Assembly (NCBI GenBank): GCA_902805475.1
Contig: CADCSX010000001.1
Span: 3,162,001 to 3,226,000 of the forward strand
DNA: 64,000 bases
Source: Entonaema liquescens
Lineage: Eukaryota > Ascomycota > Sordariomycetes > Xylariales > Xylariaceae
Direction of reading: 5' to 3'
Part shown: positions 47,246 to 60,303 of the stretch, piece by piece
How the letters are laid out: every line of letters starts with the position of its first letter
How positions within the stretch are numbered: position 1 is the first letter of the stretch
Position numbers and translations under genes: made by a program
The notes under the pieces: model-generated
Told to the model about the DNA's origin: nothing
The model's input: only the letters and a program-made list of their open reading frames with translations
Database searches by the model: none

Positions 47246-48818
47246 GATGGCTGAGGGGTAGAGAGGACGAAGCTATAGAGATTGGGAAGAATTATCGCAA
47301 TGAAAAAAAAAGAGGAAGGTGAGGTAAGTGTACAGGTGGTTCGTCGACTTATTTATTATTATGTATGAAGGATAAAAGATGGCAAATCGGTGGAGACCAG
47401 TGCTATAAAATTTCTTCGGCGAACTTGGGAAGTAGAAAGACAGAATCTTTCTGAGAGCTTCCTCGCAGGCGGTGTGCCTCGGCAATAACGTCTGGATCCA
47501 ATCATAATTCGATGAAATTTTTAAGAGGAGGTGACGTGAACCAATAACTGATTTTGTACCGCATATGTACCTACCGTATCGCCCGCACCGGCGGCGAAAT
47601 CTTTAAAACTCATGGAGCTAGAGCCGCGCTTAGGTAATATTCTAGAATTCCCAAACCTTAAAAAGCTTTTTAGATGTTTGGAGACTTTTCCAGGCTTTTA
47701 TAGTATTCGTCAATATCAGCATAGTATGGCGTGTTAAGCGCTCTACTAATATTGTTATTTACACTGAGAAACATTATAGGAAACATGAATTCATTGAATT
47801 TATTTTATAACTATCTACATTCTAAGTAGAGACGTCCATGCAATACAATAAAAATTACGATGATGTAAGAGGGTACGTATTTAAGTAGCTCCATTTCTTT
47901 AAAAGCTCAATTCCATTGTACGATACATCAGGTAGGTACCAAGTACCTCCACTACCACCAGCACTATAGGTATGTACCTATGGAACTCATACCGGTATCC
48001 GGATAATTGCGCAAATAGTATTCCGCAAATCCAGTTAGGCAGTAGTTTTACCAAAATGGAAACATGTCTCACTTATATGGAAATAAATCCCTATAAGTTG
48101 TTGCATTACTGCACAGCAGTAGCATTTTGTATAACTCGTATTCTTCAAGTCCTACGTCTTGAACGTAGGTACCTATGTAAGTATTTACTGTACGGTACGT
48201 ATCGCTATACCTCATACTGTACAAACCCGGGTAGTAGGTACAGGGTCACTACCTATAGGGTATGCTAGGCGTGGTTGCCCGGTGCCGTTGATTGTCGGCG
48301 GCAGTAGCTAACCCAGGTATTGCTGCTTGGTGCGAATCTGGACGTCATCTGAGGAGCCTTCTCAAGGGGAACTCCTGCCTTTGTCCCGTGGTCATTCAAA
48401 CAACTTCCTCTATACTTAAATACAACCCGCATTTGTGGTTCAGTCAAATAAAAAAAAAGTCATACTTGAAAAGTTACTCTCGTGCTCACTCACATTCCCT
48501 TTTAGGATAACGACGCCGAAAGCTAGCGCTTTACCTCTATAACAACTTTTCGTTATCCGCTTAGATCATTGCTGGGGGGCTGTTTTGTGATCTCACCTCT
48601 GATTTCACTTTTACTCAGCCCATCCTTTCCCGGCGTTGCTGCATCTTGTTGGATCTGCTCTCCCAATCGACCAGTCGACCAGTCCGCCACTACCTAAACC
48701 AACTTACGATCGGCGCATCTCCCCCCTTACGTGTCACTTGACTTTCCTGCGACGCGTTTCCATGATCGATACGACTTGATGAGCCATTATTACGGTATTA
48801 ACATCCGCCATTGGCACC
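47246..48818. other. Bidirectional promoter region between Hsp70 and the WD40 gene
   Basis: A gene-free stretch of 1.57 kb separates divergent genes. It is AT-rich in the middle (47640-47900), with AGGTAC/TACCTA half-motifs near 47930-48250. The stretch near the WD40 start is CT-rich. No ORF is convincing. Confidence 0.65.
47640..47647. promoter_or_regulatory. Possible heat-shock element (TTCTAGAA)
   Basis: TTCnnGAA is two inverted nGAAn units, the minimal heat-shock-factor pattern, about 395 bp upstream of the Hsp70 start codon. The expected third unit is degenerate. An 8-bp match can occur by chance, so the gene context is the main support. Confidence 0.3.
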
Positions 48819-51304
48819 ATGGCCGTAGACGAGGAGGCCAGGTAGGATTTTGCTACCCGCGTGTTGCTGCGCGCATCCAAATGGAAATGGCGACACCCCG
48901 CTGATTGTCAGTCGTCTTTAGTCTCTGGCCTACTGAGAACCTGCTTCTTAAAGAAGGTCGCAAGCATTATCGCACCAGTGTCTCGCCAATGTAAGTCTCA
49001 CTGCCTATCTAATATACTATATGCTATACTACATAGGTACCTACTTATCCCTATCTTCGCGCAAACTACTAATCGTTACCCCCGTTTGTAGTCATTGGCA
49101 GCTTCGATCATTGGTCAGTGCAGAGCAGCAGGGCGTAATCTATTTCCCGGCCGGTGTCAACAATACCCATATTCAACGGCTCGATACTTCTACTCGTGAA
49201 TGCGAAACCATCAAAGTCATTAGCTTTCATCCACGTTGCCTGGTTGCTAGCAAGGGTTGGATCTGCTGCGGAGGCGAAAACGGAGAGTTCGTGGTCATAC
49301 GAGAGTCGGGTAATAGCGATACACAGGCCGATACCCTTAGCAGAGATGTTCGCTCCAGACTGAGCTCGCTCGAGTCTTCTACCATGACTGAAAGTACTAT
49401 ATATCAGCTTGAACGAGACATGCTCTCCGTTGTGGAACGAATAAATGGCACGAACAAGACGTGGTCAGCTTCGAGCTATAAGATTGGTACCGAACGTGTC
49501 AACTGCATAACCCTCTGGCACCCCCCAAAAGACGCGGGCGCACCAGCTCCCGGGCAGTATGAATGTCCGGTAGCCGTTGTGGCCAATAACGACAAGACCA
49601 TTACCGTCGTAAGCCTTTACGAGCCCGATCTACATAAAGACGTGTTGGAGTATCCCGATTGTGTCAACCGAGGAGTCATCTCTCCTGATGGGACCCTCTT
49701 AGCCGCAGTCTGCGACGATGCCTACCTCTACATACATGCCCGGGAACAGTTTAGCCAGAACTACGAAGGAATTTCTCGACGGCTTACTCGACCATCCTCA
49801 AGGTGGGTATCACTACCGAAAATACGACTCAAGGGTCAGTGGAAAGATGACGCTACGGATTGTCGAGGGAGCTTTGCAGTTTGTTTTTCTTCATCGGGAA
49901 AGTATTTGGCAGTGGGCACCCAATACGGTACCATATCTGTTTTCAACGCCGTAAAACTCAAGGACCCCAACTCGGAGCCGTTAATCGCGTACTTTAATTC
50001 TGCCCGAGCACCTGGGGAATACGGTGCTGTTAGAGACATGGCCTTTTCGCCGGGGCCTTTCGATCTATTAGCATGGTCGGAACATCGCGGTCGGATTGGC
50101 ATAGCAGATGCGCGCACGAACTTTAAACGACGACAAATTATCTCCATAGATAGCCATGAAGGATTTAATCATTTCTCACTTAATGACAGTAGTACGATCG
50201 ATCCGCGTCTGCTCGACCCGCGCAGCGAGCATACTACCGAAGGCGATCGTAATGCTGATAATGACCGCAATGCTGAAACACCTCAGTTGGGGATGATGGA
50301 TCGTTGGAACCGATCTATTTCTGATCGGCGGCCTTTACCGGATCTAGAAGCTTCAGATCCCGCGTCACGAGTCAATCAGCCTTTCAGCGCGGACGAGGTT
50401 TCGATTCTGGAGGCCTTCCAAGCTCAGCGTCGACGACGAGAGTTGCGAGATCGAGGAGAACAGTTAGAGCAACATTTTATGGAACACCGGAACCAACGAG
50501 CTGCTGAAAGAAACGCATTGAGGTCTACGGGCTGGGTAGATCGTGTAAGTCTACAGGACGGCAGGAATAGGCGTGTGAACGTCAGAAATCCCATCCATCA
50601 GTACATAATCAGTTATCATTCTGGTACAAATCGCGCTAATACGGGTGGTGAGCAGCGCGAAGCGCTAACAAGATTCATCGAACGCGAGCGTATGCGGGAG
50701 GCCCGCGAGGCCCGTGACCAACATCGTTCGAGCACTGCCCAGGCGGCTCCCGAACCGGAGCGTGAGAGAGGCAGTTCCATACCGCGGGACCTAGGTCGAA
50801 GCCGCACGTCCATCATGCGTACGCTAGCCCAGAACCTTGATACCATCTCACAGACGATGAGGCCGGGCCAGTACAGCGAAGCCGGTAATGACAGCTCGGC
50901 AACCTCGCGCGATCCATGGTATGTGGAGAGATCCGGTTCGGGGTGGCCCGACCTCGAGAACCTGGCCAACATAAGCGGATGGACGGGTGGACTCACTGAT
51001 AATGCTCGGACCGAGACCAACAGGGCCCGGCGTGGTATTCCGGTGATTGCTGACGTGTGGGGAAACGATTCGCTCTTCAGCAGAATCAGAATGGGTAGCC
51101 GCGAGCATACGCAGAATCCAGACGACACCGCAGGTTTAACATGGAGCGAAGATGGTCGAACATTGTAAGCGAATCAATACTCCGGAGGCAAATATACGTA
51201 CTGACATGTTTGATTCTAGGTATGTTGCGGCAGAAGATGGAATATACGAATTCCGTGTCAATGTCTACGGCAGAAAAATATTCCCGAATATTCAGCTCCG
51301 CTAA
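48819..51304 (+). CDS. WD40-repeat protein with DUF2415 domain (749 aa, four exons)
   Basis: Exons are 48819-48841, 48922-48990, 49092-51164 and 51220-51304, exactly 750 codons. The first junctions produce TENLLLKEGRKHYRTSVSPIH, then WQLRSLVSAEQQGVIYFP, which matches the fungal family start. WD-like blades include VISFHPRCLVASKGWICCGG, RGVISPDGTLLAAVCDDAYL and VCFSSSGKYLAVGTQYGTIS. The DUF2415 signature DMAFSPGPFDLLAWSEHRGR, followed by IGIADAR, lies at about 50035-50115. The second half is charged, Arg-rich and probably disordered, and a last short blade (YVAAEDGIYEF) is in exon 4. The cellular role of this family is not established. No frame problem is present. Confidence 0.85.
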
Positions 51305-52007
51305 GTCGTGCAATCATCACATTCGTCTGTAAGCTATGAAACAGTACCCTTTTTATTTTCGGCAAGGGGAATCTCTAGGGCGTTAGGGGCGGTATTATAT
51401 ACTCATGCGTGCATAAGGGATGGCAAAGGCGTCTAACATTCTTCACACGGTGAGCTTTATTGTCTGTTTAGTTTTGTTTTGTCTTGTTCCATTCCGTGGC
51501 CCTTTTTTTTCTTGGCCCTTTGGGGCAAGGGCACCGATCCCAATTGGAGGACAGGAGCAGATATTGTTTGTTGCTCGTCTTACAGCTTCCACGAAAAGTT
51601 AATTTCGTCGTTGGAGTTTTGCAAGAAACGGAGATATAAGAAGGAAATTCCAGAAGGGTGGCTTGAGTTGAGAACTGTGTGCTCGAGCAGTTAATAGGCT
51701 GGTCGTGAGCTCTGTTTTGCTCAACACGGTGGATTTTTGTTGGTCGAGATGTACATACATTATATTACTCTGATTCCCCTGATATTAGATATAGCCACAT
51801 CACTTGACCGAGTTGTACTAGACACATCCTTCACAGGATCTAGATTGGCTGGTTCTTGTATGTCGTGTTGGTGCTCCTGTTCCAATATCGTGGTTACATT
51901 GAAATATGTTGTATCATGGTTACAGTGCTCTGTACTGCCCGCTTTCTATCTAACACATCCAAGTCGCTATGCTTGTCAAGCCGCCATAAATATCCGAATG
52001 CCCCTAT
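51305..52007. other. Convergent intergenic region, 0.7 kb
   Basis: This is 3' flank of the WD40 and FAD oxidoreductase genes. It has T-rich stretches and no gene. Confidence 0.7.
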
Positions 52008-53464
52008 CTACTCCCCCAGTGCCGCCGAACCTTCTGTCTTTCCGCTTCCGTATAACATATCCCGCACCATTTCTCCAATCGCCAGACAGCTAGTCAAACC
52101 CGGGCTCTCTATCCCCAGCAGATTCACCCATCCCGCATATCCATCCTCCTTCCTGATATGAAAATCCACGAACCCTTTCCCGCCCGTCGCCACCGCGCCC
52201 GCGGGCGCTAGCTTCGGCCGTATGCCCGCGTAATCAGGCGCCAGCGCGCTCTCGTCTATCGACGGGAGGTATTTTTTTATCTCGGCGACGGCGGCGGGCA
52301 GTCTAGCCGCGTTGACGCTGAGATCGTCCGGCGAGGACACCCATTCTACGTCCGGGCCGAAACGCATCCGCCCCGCCAGATCCAGCGTGAGATGGGTGCC
52401 CAGTCCGCCGGCGCCGGGGGCCGTCACGGGGTAGATGAGCCGCTGGACTTTCGGCGTCGAGGACCCGTAGCTGAAGTAGTTCCCCTTGGCGTAGTACAGC
52501 CGGACGTGCTTGTCCGGCGGCGCAATCATGTTGTGGATATCAGCGGCGCCGAGACCCGCGCTGTTGACGATGTTCGAGGCGGTAATGCTCGATTCGGTCT
52601 TGGTAGCCGCATCGCGAACCGTAATCCGCCAGCCATCACTCCCAGGGCGCCCCGACGATCCCAACGCCTCAATCCCGACCACCGCCGAATTCACCGCTAC
52701 CACACCCCCGCTATCCTCGAACTGGCCCAATAGCGCCGTCATCAACGCGTGCGAGTCCACGATCCCCGTCTCCGGACTCTCCAACACGCCCCCCGCCGCC
52801 CTCACCCCCGGCTCCTTGCTCCTCGCCTCGTCCCGCCCCACCCACCGTATCGGCACGCCTAGTCCCCCTTTACACGCGTCGTAAATCCCGCGCAGACTCT
52901 CCCCCTGCGCGTCGTCCTGCGCGACGACCCATTTCCCCACGCGCGCGTGCGGCACCCCGTACCGCGCGCAGAACGCGTACATGCGCTCGCGCCCGCGGAT
53001 GCACAGATGCGTTTTGAGCGAGGTCGGCCCGTAGTACAGACCCGCGTGGATGACCTCGCTGTTGCGCGCGGACGTCTCCGTGCCGGTGGCCGGGTGCCGC
53101 TCGAGCAGCAGCGTGCTGTCCGACGGGGAGGAGGGGTGCGAGGCGAGGGACCGCGCGATGGCGAGGCCTACGGCTCCGCCGCCGATGACCTATGAGGAAG
53201 GGGGGGAAAGTGTGAGTAAGTGAGTGAGCGAGCTAGCTAGCTAGATATCCAGGTCTGCGCGGGTGTGCAACACAAGTGTGCTGCAGACCTGTGTAGCGGG
53301 GGAGCCCCCATTTCACTCAACATGAGGGCGGGGGCATAAAACAAAACCAGACTACTTACAACATGAGTGAAATCTGCCTTTACCGGTGCGGTACTAGAGA
53401 ACAGACGCGTTGAGGTAAGCGCGCAAATCGACTGGATTTGTCGCCGGGCTATTCTCGCCAACAT
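52008..53464 (-). CDS. Mitochondrial FAD-dependent oxidoreductase, L-2-hydroxyglutarate dehydrogenase type (428 aa)
   Basis: Exon 1 (53464-53360) encodes a mitochondrial presequence (MLARIARRQIQSICALTSTR, then LFSS) and runs into FTHV. After a 170-nt intron, exon 2 (53189-52008) starts VIGGGAVGLAIARSLA, the FAD-binding GxGxxG segment. The family block SARNSEVIHAGLYYGPTSLK follows. Later blocks are GIVDSHALM, the NSAGLGA segment, GTHLTLDLAGRMRFGPDVEW, and the C-terminal FAD contact NLLGIESPGLTSCLAIGE. The family oxidises L-2-hydroxyglutarate or related 2-hydroxy acids and passes electrons to the respiratory chain. The gene is very GC-rich compared with its flanks. The length is slightly short of animal L2HGDH. 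Exact substrate unknown. Confidence 0.85.
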
Positions 53465-54435
53465 CTTTTTCGCTCCGTCTCGTGAAAAAGTGAGTGGGAT
53501 TCGTGAAGACGGAGCTAAAGCCCGTTAGTTATAAACGGGATCGGAAGGGGATGATATCATCGCCGGACCGGAGGTCTTATCGAACTTATCGGGTTGTAAT
53601 TGTTAGCTATTGCAGGCCAAGTGCATGATATACCTCTACTATGTACTCACTTATGTGAAATGTAGGTAATATTAAGTCTAATGTATTTCGTGTAAAAGGA
53701 ATAATAATCTCAAATATTTAATTCTCTATGATTTTAATCTTATGTATAGCAGTTCGTCCACGTATAAGACAAATGTAGCTGGAACTTTTAATATGAACTC
53801 TGGTTCTTGATAAATAGAAACGGGCGCTCAACTAATACTACATAATTGATAAGATATATAGCTTAATTTGTATGGCTTCGTTAGTTAAGCTTTATTCAAG
53901 CAATCCAGTCAATCCATGACATATCACCAGTCGAATTTGCTTAGAACTTGCCGACAGGCTACTACTAAACACCATAAAACATTCTTCCTACACGTATAAT
54001 CAATTATAAGAGTATTAATATTATAAGTCATATAAAATCAATCACAGCTTAATTTGATACACTGTCTAATATTCTCAAACCTCAGACTTCAAGTACGAAG
54101 CCCCGTGATTCGCATCACATTTAATCAGAATCTATGAGTACTGAAAACATGTACACATGCTCTGAACCCGTCCGGAGCAAAGAAAAAAATCACTGATGCT
54201 AAGAGTCCACGGTGTACCGAGGGGCAATGCCGGAAACAACTGCAATATGCCATGTTTCGTTGAGTCGTATCCCCCCTTCCCTAATGCCCCTTTCCCTGTA
54301 ACCCTCCACCAACGCCGAATATCTTACCTACAAGGAACGCATAGAACGGTCCGTCTTGTCCATTAGTGAAGAGTTGATCAACCGAACGCCGGAACACAAT
54401 ATTTGAATTTACAAAACACAGAGTTTGGGCCTCCC
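53465..54435. other. Intergenic region, about 1 kb, AT-rich
   Basis: This is the promoter of the FAD oxidoreductase and the 3' flank of the coiled-coil gene. It is AT-rich at 53640-54070. No gene is supported. Confidence 0.65.
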
Positions 54436-55692
54436 TCACTCGTCCTTAACACCCTCCGAGGCCACGACGGGCTGAGCAGCGCTGGCTGATGCGGCAGTAG
54501 GCGCACCAGAAGATGAGCCCGCTGCAGCATCTTCCTCGGATACTGAAGTAGACTGTGTGAGATGTGAATGATGCGTTGGCTCTCGTGTCAGTGACGCACC
54601 AGCATGAGCCTCGCCAAGTTGACGTTCTATATAAGAGTTAGCGATGCGTTATCATGGCATTGAGTAGTATATCATACCTAGTTCTCGAATTCTGTGGCGC
54701 AACATTTGATTCTCCCGAACCAAAGATTGGGTCTCGGCCTGATAATAAGCGCTCTCGTCGCGAACACCGGAAAGAAGCGGCTCTCCACTTTCTGCGCTGA
54801 TCGACGTCGATCTCATCCTAGGAGAGGGCGCGCCACGGCTCGGTGTTCTGGATCTGCGGTGGAGAGCATCGCGAGCCATATCAAAAGAAGAACGCGGATG
54901 CGATAAGACCGGTGAACGAGGAACCGAAGCTGATGGGGCAGTGAAGGGTGGTTGAGGAATATTGGGAAGTACCATAGAACTAGATCTCTCCGAAGTAGGC
55001 GTCGCATCTTCGGCGGCCACGCTCGTCTGGTTTTGGCCTTGGGCTGCCTGAAGTTGCTGTAGTTGGAGCTGTTGCTGACGGATCATCTGTAAGAGACGGT
55101 TCTATAGTAATTCAAGTATTAGTATTTTGAAGCTTCCCATTTCGACAACATAACAGTACGTACCACTTGCGCTTCCTGTTCTGCCTCAAGCTCTTGATGT
55201 AATTCTCCCAAGCTCGGAGCTCTATTATGGTGGGGATCGCCTCCGGTAAGGAGGGGTGACGCAGAGATCGGCTGGGGGCTTGTGGCGCTGTGCACGCTGC
55301 TGCCACCCTCTGTAACCATTTCACCCGGACCCGGGAGGGAAGGATCGTTGAGTTGTAGGTTCATTAGGACCGTGGAACGCCGTCGGCCCATTTGGGGGGA
55401 TTGTCTATTTCGTGATAGAGAGCTGCTCGAAGAGCCTATGGTTAAAAAGAGATGTAAGTATAGTTATAAGGGTAAGGGTTTAGAGAACAGAAAATAGCTT
55501 ACGTCGCATCGGTTCGTGCTGGAGGCCCGCATTCATAGTTGCAGCTGCTTGTAGGGAAATGGAAGCGGATCGAGGAGAAGGTGATGCTGACTCTCCGCGT
55601 ATGGCAGAGTCTCCATTGCCGTTTGAAGATGTCATGATACGTGGTCTTGCCGATGGTGATGATGGTGGAAGTGAATTAAGATCGGGAGCCAT
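54436..55692 (-). CDS. Conserved fungal coiled-coil protein of unknown function (358 aa, four exons)
   Basis: Exons are 55692-55503, 55435-55164, 55101-54678 and 54626-54436, exactly 359 codons; introns are 67, 62 and 51 nt. The N-terminal part is Ser/Pro-rich (MAPDLNSLPPSSPS). A conserved core reads GRRRSTVLMNLQLNDPSLPG, then HHNRAPSLGELHQELEAEQE. A glutamine-rich helix follows (NRLLQMIRQQQLQLQQLQAA). After a disordered stretch there is a leucine-zipper-like coiled coil (SLVRENQMLRHRIRELERQL), then an Ala/Ser-rich tail ending GVKDE. There is no basic DNA-binding region directly before the zipper, so it is not a classical bZIP factor. Similar proteins occur widely in Pezizomycotina without assigned function, as I recall. 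Confidence 0.75.
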
Positions 55693-58600
55693 ATCGACGA
55701 CGAGAACAAACTTGACTTAAAGTTGACGTTGCCGTTGACGTATGAAATAGTAAATAAAAAGTGGTCGGTCACTGGACGTCGAGGTTACAGACGGCGACCT
55801 AGGAGGCTTAGCCAAGCCACCAAACCTCCAGCCAAGCAGGTTGTATCTGGGCACGAGATAGAAGGAGGGTGGAGATGTAGTTAGGTAAGAATCCGTAAAA
55901 GATGCAGAGTACAATATGCAGGTGGCGGTCTAATCACCAAATATGTATAATAGGACTATGAATCAGAGGTGATCATGGTATGAACGCCCGAGGGGGGTAC
56001 GATGCATACGTAAAGGGAGCACCTTTTCAGCTTTCGGAGGCTGAAGCTGGTCCCTTTCTGTGTTGTTCAGGTGACGAGGTAGTCGAATGTTGTAGGTGTT
56101 TTTTTTTTTTTCGAGGACCGTGACCAAAAAGGAGCGGAAGCACCAAATTTGGTAGAGTTTGGTACTTGTCTAGCGAACCAACAAGTACCTAACTGTAGTT
56201 AAAGTACTGCACTAATAGTTTAAAAGTCTGTTCAACTCTTTTACTGTGCACTGTAAACGAAGCTTGGGGAAAGCACGTTCGTTTCCTTACATGTATAGGA
56301 CATTCATTATGCAGGTGGGCTGTAACCCTGTGGAGAAATACATGTACCTAGAGCTACCTAGAATTGTGCTTAGAGAAGTTGACCATTGACGTCAAAGGTC
56401 CGGACTTCATTAACAAACTTTACCCGTGGTACCATAATGCCGTAGTGCGTGACCCCACATCCTTTTTATGAATCTTTACCATTATCTAATCCTTATTATC
56501 TAATCCTTTATTATATAATCAGACTTCGCGGCTACTTGTGGCTGGCGTTTGTGCAGTGTCTCCTGAGCCGCGCTTATCCATCAAACCACTTAATCCAAAA
56601 ACCATGAGATGTCGTTAGACACGCAACTTAGATAACTACCTACCTAGGTACCTAAGAAAGTAAAATGTCACAAAGCTTGCATCTCACATCCCATTCCACG
56701 TAGTAGATATGTTATTTGTTGTACGAGCTCGATTGACTCAATTAATATGTGTATATCCAACCATAGAAGAAGCTCTTTTCTTAATGTCTCGTGTTACCTT
56801 ACCCACCAAACTGTCAACACTCTCCAATTCTGACGGACAAGTTACACCATGCGAGTTAGGCAGCTAAGTTGAACGCACTAGACCCTTGGGGTTACGTGTT
56901 CATGCAAGGGCTCACTTTAAATTCCTACTTGGGGGTGATCGTTGATGTGAGCTTCTGCTATGTCAACATCTTTGTTCACTTACAGTAGCTCAACAAGCAT
57001 TGGAGCTTACCTTGGTAGTATTAGCACATATGGTATCTTAAGTATATAACCGTAGGGATTTTAGCTGTTGGCATGTTCTGTGAGACGGTCTCCTGATTAC
57101 ATCAAGTCCGAAATGACTCAAAAGGTCATATGTATGCACCCAAGGTACCTAGGTAGTCATCTCGAAATTCTTTGACATGGTCAGGAGCTCCTTCTAAAAC
57201 TTAAAATCCAACTATACCTACATGTACCCAATCCCCTGATACGCTAAGACTGCTCAGATGTCCAGGTACCCTTGTAGATCTGAACTTTATCTTGTTTCAA
57301 AATAAACTCTAGATTCGACTCTAGATTCCTCGAAATCGTTCTCAGATCTACTTCTTGGATCTTCAACCTCTTTCTATTCTCTTCGACGGCCGTGAAAAAG
57401 AAAAATCAAGAGGTTCTGCTATGCGGTGAGTGAATGGAAAATACTCGAAGATTCCAAGAACACATTTCCAATATGAGGATCGGATCACAGCTTTTAGTAA
57501 TCGGATCCTGAACGGCTATTCCCATGAACAGTAACACCTAGCGATATTCCACAATAAGAACGGTCCAATAGCTATCCATATATTGGAATACAGATACTGG
57601 AAATAATATATGGATAAGAATCTAGTCATGCGTGTCTCACCACATCAAGGGTCCACCGCTCAGAGAACCTTACGAATCCTTCTTGTAATACCTGATACCC
57701 CGGATTTTCGATCCCAAGCTGAAGAATTTGGGATTTGGCACTACACCCTTATCCGGAAATCTCCTTTACCTTTGGCCTATTCAATGCTACGCCGAGATTC
57801 AGCTGCAGCGGGTTTAAGCATCTTACTACCGGCCAATCTTGGCCGAGTAACTTTACTGCAAATATTTTACCCCTGAGCTCAGCCTCCTTTCCCCCTATTT
57901 AGTCATATGTGCCGAAACGCGCATGCGCAAGATAATCTTCTTCACACCAAGTCGAAGAACTTCGTGATTCGTATTCTCACGAATCAGATAGGTTTTAACC
58001 ATTATCCGGTTCCGGGATATCAGTTCGTAGTGGTGTTTCGGAAGTTTCCAGGCGCTTGCATTGCGGCCAAGAATGCTTCCGACATCTGGAAACCCGGTGG
58101 CTTTACGGTCTCAAGCGTATCTACGGGATGACTTATCGTACAGGCGCCGAGACGGATAAGCCTTTACACGATGCGGATATATACGGAAAAGAGAAAAGAA
58201 AAGAAAAGGAGCAAGTTGGACTCTGATGGAATATTCCGTCCGGGACTTAGGCTAATTCCAACAAGCTTACTATGACGATGCATTAGCATGACGTCCACAT
58301 GGCATACTAGCTACCTATGCAAGACCGATGTGGAAGCGTAATTAGCACTGGCGGTAGTTCTTGATTCTACCTTGGAAGTTATGGAACTAGTCGACACTTA
58401 GTATATACAATGATTAGCGTGACGATGTTAGTCGGCGTATATAAAATCCACTCCCACGTTGTTGGATGCCTCGGCCTAAGTGGATTTACCATACTTTGGC
58501 GTGAACGGCGTGCGGATACTTTGACCTCAGTGATCCCTAAGCGGGTCTCCTCGGGATTGCTAACCGGCAGAAGAATGTAAGATGCCAGGAATGCAAAAGC

Positions 58601-60136
58601 CGCTGATAGGGGTCGCAACCCGCACACGCGTAATCCCAATACTCTGGTCTTGGGAGCTGCACCGTCGGTTGCATACGGCTGCGTTTCATCGTTGTTAGGT
58701 GCGGGTTGGCAGACCAGTGATATCGCACGGCCGACGTCATCTTATCGACGCGGGCTGGAGGCTAGAATCACCGCCCGGCTCTATCTTGCTAACGGATATA
58801 ATAGAATAGTTGCACAGGTCGCCGAGGACAACGAAGATAGGGGAACAAAAGTAAAAATCGGAGATAAAAAAAAAGCATCCGTCGATAAGTAATATGCTCA
58901 CGAAAACCCGGCAGAGGCCTCACTACTCAGGAAGGAAAAGATATGTGACTTGGGGTGCAGCTTTTTCTGATCGGCAGTCCGTGCAGATAGGCGCATCTAT
59001 GTACATACATATTCTGCACCGGTATCAAGGATCGTTCGCCTATGATTCGCGAGTACCTGTACTACTTTGAATTCAGTACCGGTAGTCTGTACCTATGCAC
59101 GGGACGGCATCGGGTCTCCCGTTATTTCTACGGCTGGCCTATTAATTTAGCAACTGGTTTATCGCTGCGACGACTGATCGTCGGCTACTACCGATGCGGT
59201 CCCGGTGGTTCGGATCCCGTTGATGAGCAGGTCTCAGTCCGAGCCCCCTAACGCGTGGCGGCCCTGTCGATGATGGCTACCCCTGTACGGGTGGCAGGAA
59301 TCCCTTCCCCTCGCTGGCCGATGGCGTTCTGGGAACCTTACATACATATGTACGCACGCAGCACATGTCGTCGACTATGTATGGCGAGCAAGCCACAAAT
59401 TCTTTACGAGTAGAAATTGCTATGCAAGTAAATATTCTGATTGGTCTACGAGATGTCCGTTATGAATGATTTTAAAGGGGAATGTATGTTAATGTATGTT
59501 GGATGCGCACCTATCATGCCCCATTCCGAGACCCCACGGGAGGGTATTGTATTACGTTGGCTTGGCGCAGACGGTTGGTCAGAAAAGCTGCTCAGCTGAA
59601 ATAGCGTCTATTAAAAATAAACCTCAGAGCATTAACCCACGATCCTTGAGCTGGACTTAGACGAGCGCGGCGTTATTATTAAAAGATATAATAGAGAGTT
59701 TTATAACTATAGCAAGTAACTAGCTGATAGAATCCTTCATTATAGGTGGGCTCCTTTCAAGCATCGTCGTAGGAGCCCACAAGTGAGATTGGAACCCAGA
59801 GAAAAAGAGACCAGTAGTAAGGGAGACGGTGGAATCTTCACTAAGCTCAGTCAGCGAGGGCGATTCCCGGTTCCCCCGGCCGCTACTGCAGGAACTATCA
59901 CTACGGAAACACAATTACGTCGCCACAACGTAGATGTAGAGGTCGGGTGTGGGTGGTTTGCCGTAGTTGAAGGGATAAGAAAGAAATATGAGGGTTTTTG
60001 GTTATGTTGGAAGCAATATTATTTATTTATTCAGCCAGGCCATGCATGTTCTTTTTATCGACGGGTACACGATATTAATATTATATATCTATCTATCTAT
60101 TATCTGGCCGGACCACTTCCCCTAGCCTCGATAATA

Positions 60137-60303
60137 GGGCAGCACAGGGCAGCACAGGGCAGGGCAGGGCATGGCAAGGATTGATAAGTGCCGAGCTAGA
60201 GCTGCCATTGCCATGTGGTCTAGATGGCAATGCGACACTGGGTATCCCTTCCCGTGCGCCTGGATGTCCCTACGCCCTTCGCCCTTCGCCCTTCGCCCTT
60301 CGC
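60137..60303. repeat. Two adjacent tandem arrays (GGGCA-type and CGCCCTT)
   Basis: A GGGCAGCACA/GGGCA array (60137-60171) is followed about 100 bp later by CGCCCTT repeated four times (60273-60303). Confidence 0.8.

Noticed and set aside
57610..58131. Two consecutive plus-strand ORFs (88 and 74 codons)
   Set aside because: They have no signal peptide, domain or clear splice sites joining them into a longer protein.
59199..59212. GGTTCGGATCCC, similar to a tRNA B box
   Set aside because: No A box at the right distance and no cloverleaf could be drawn around it.
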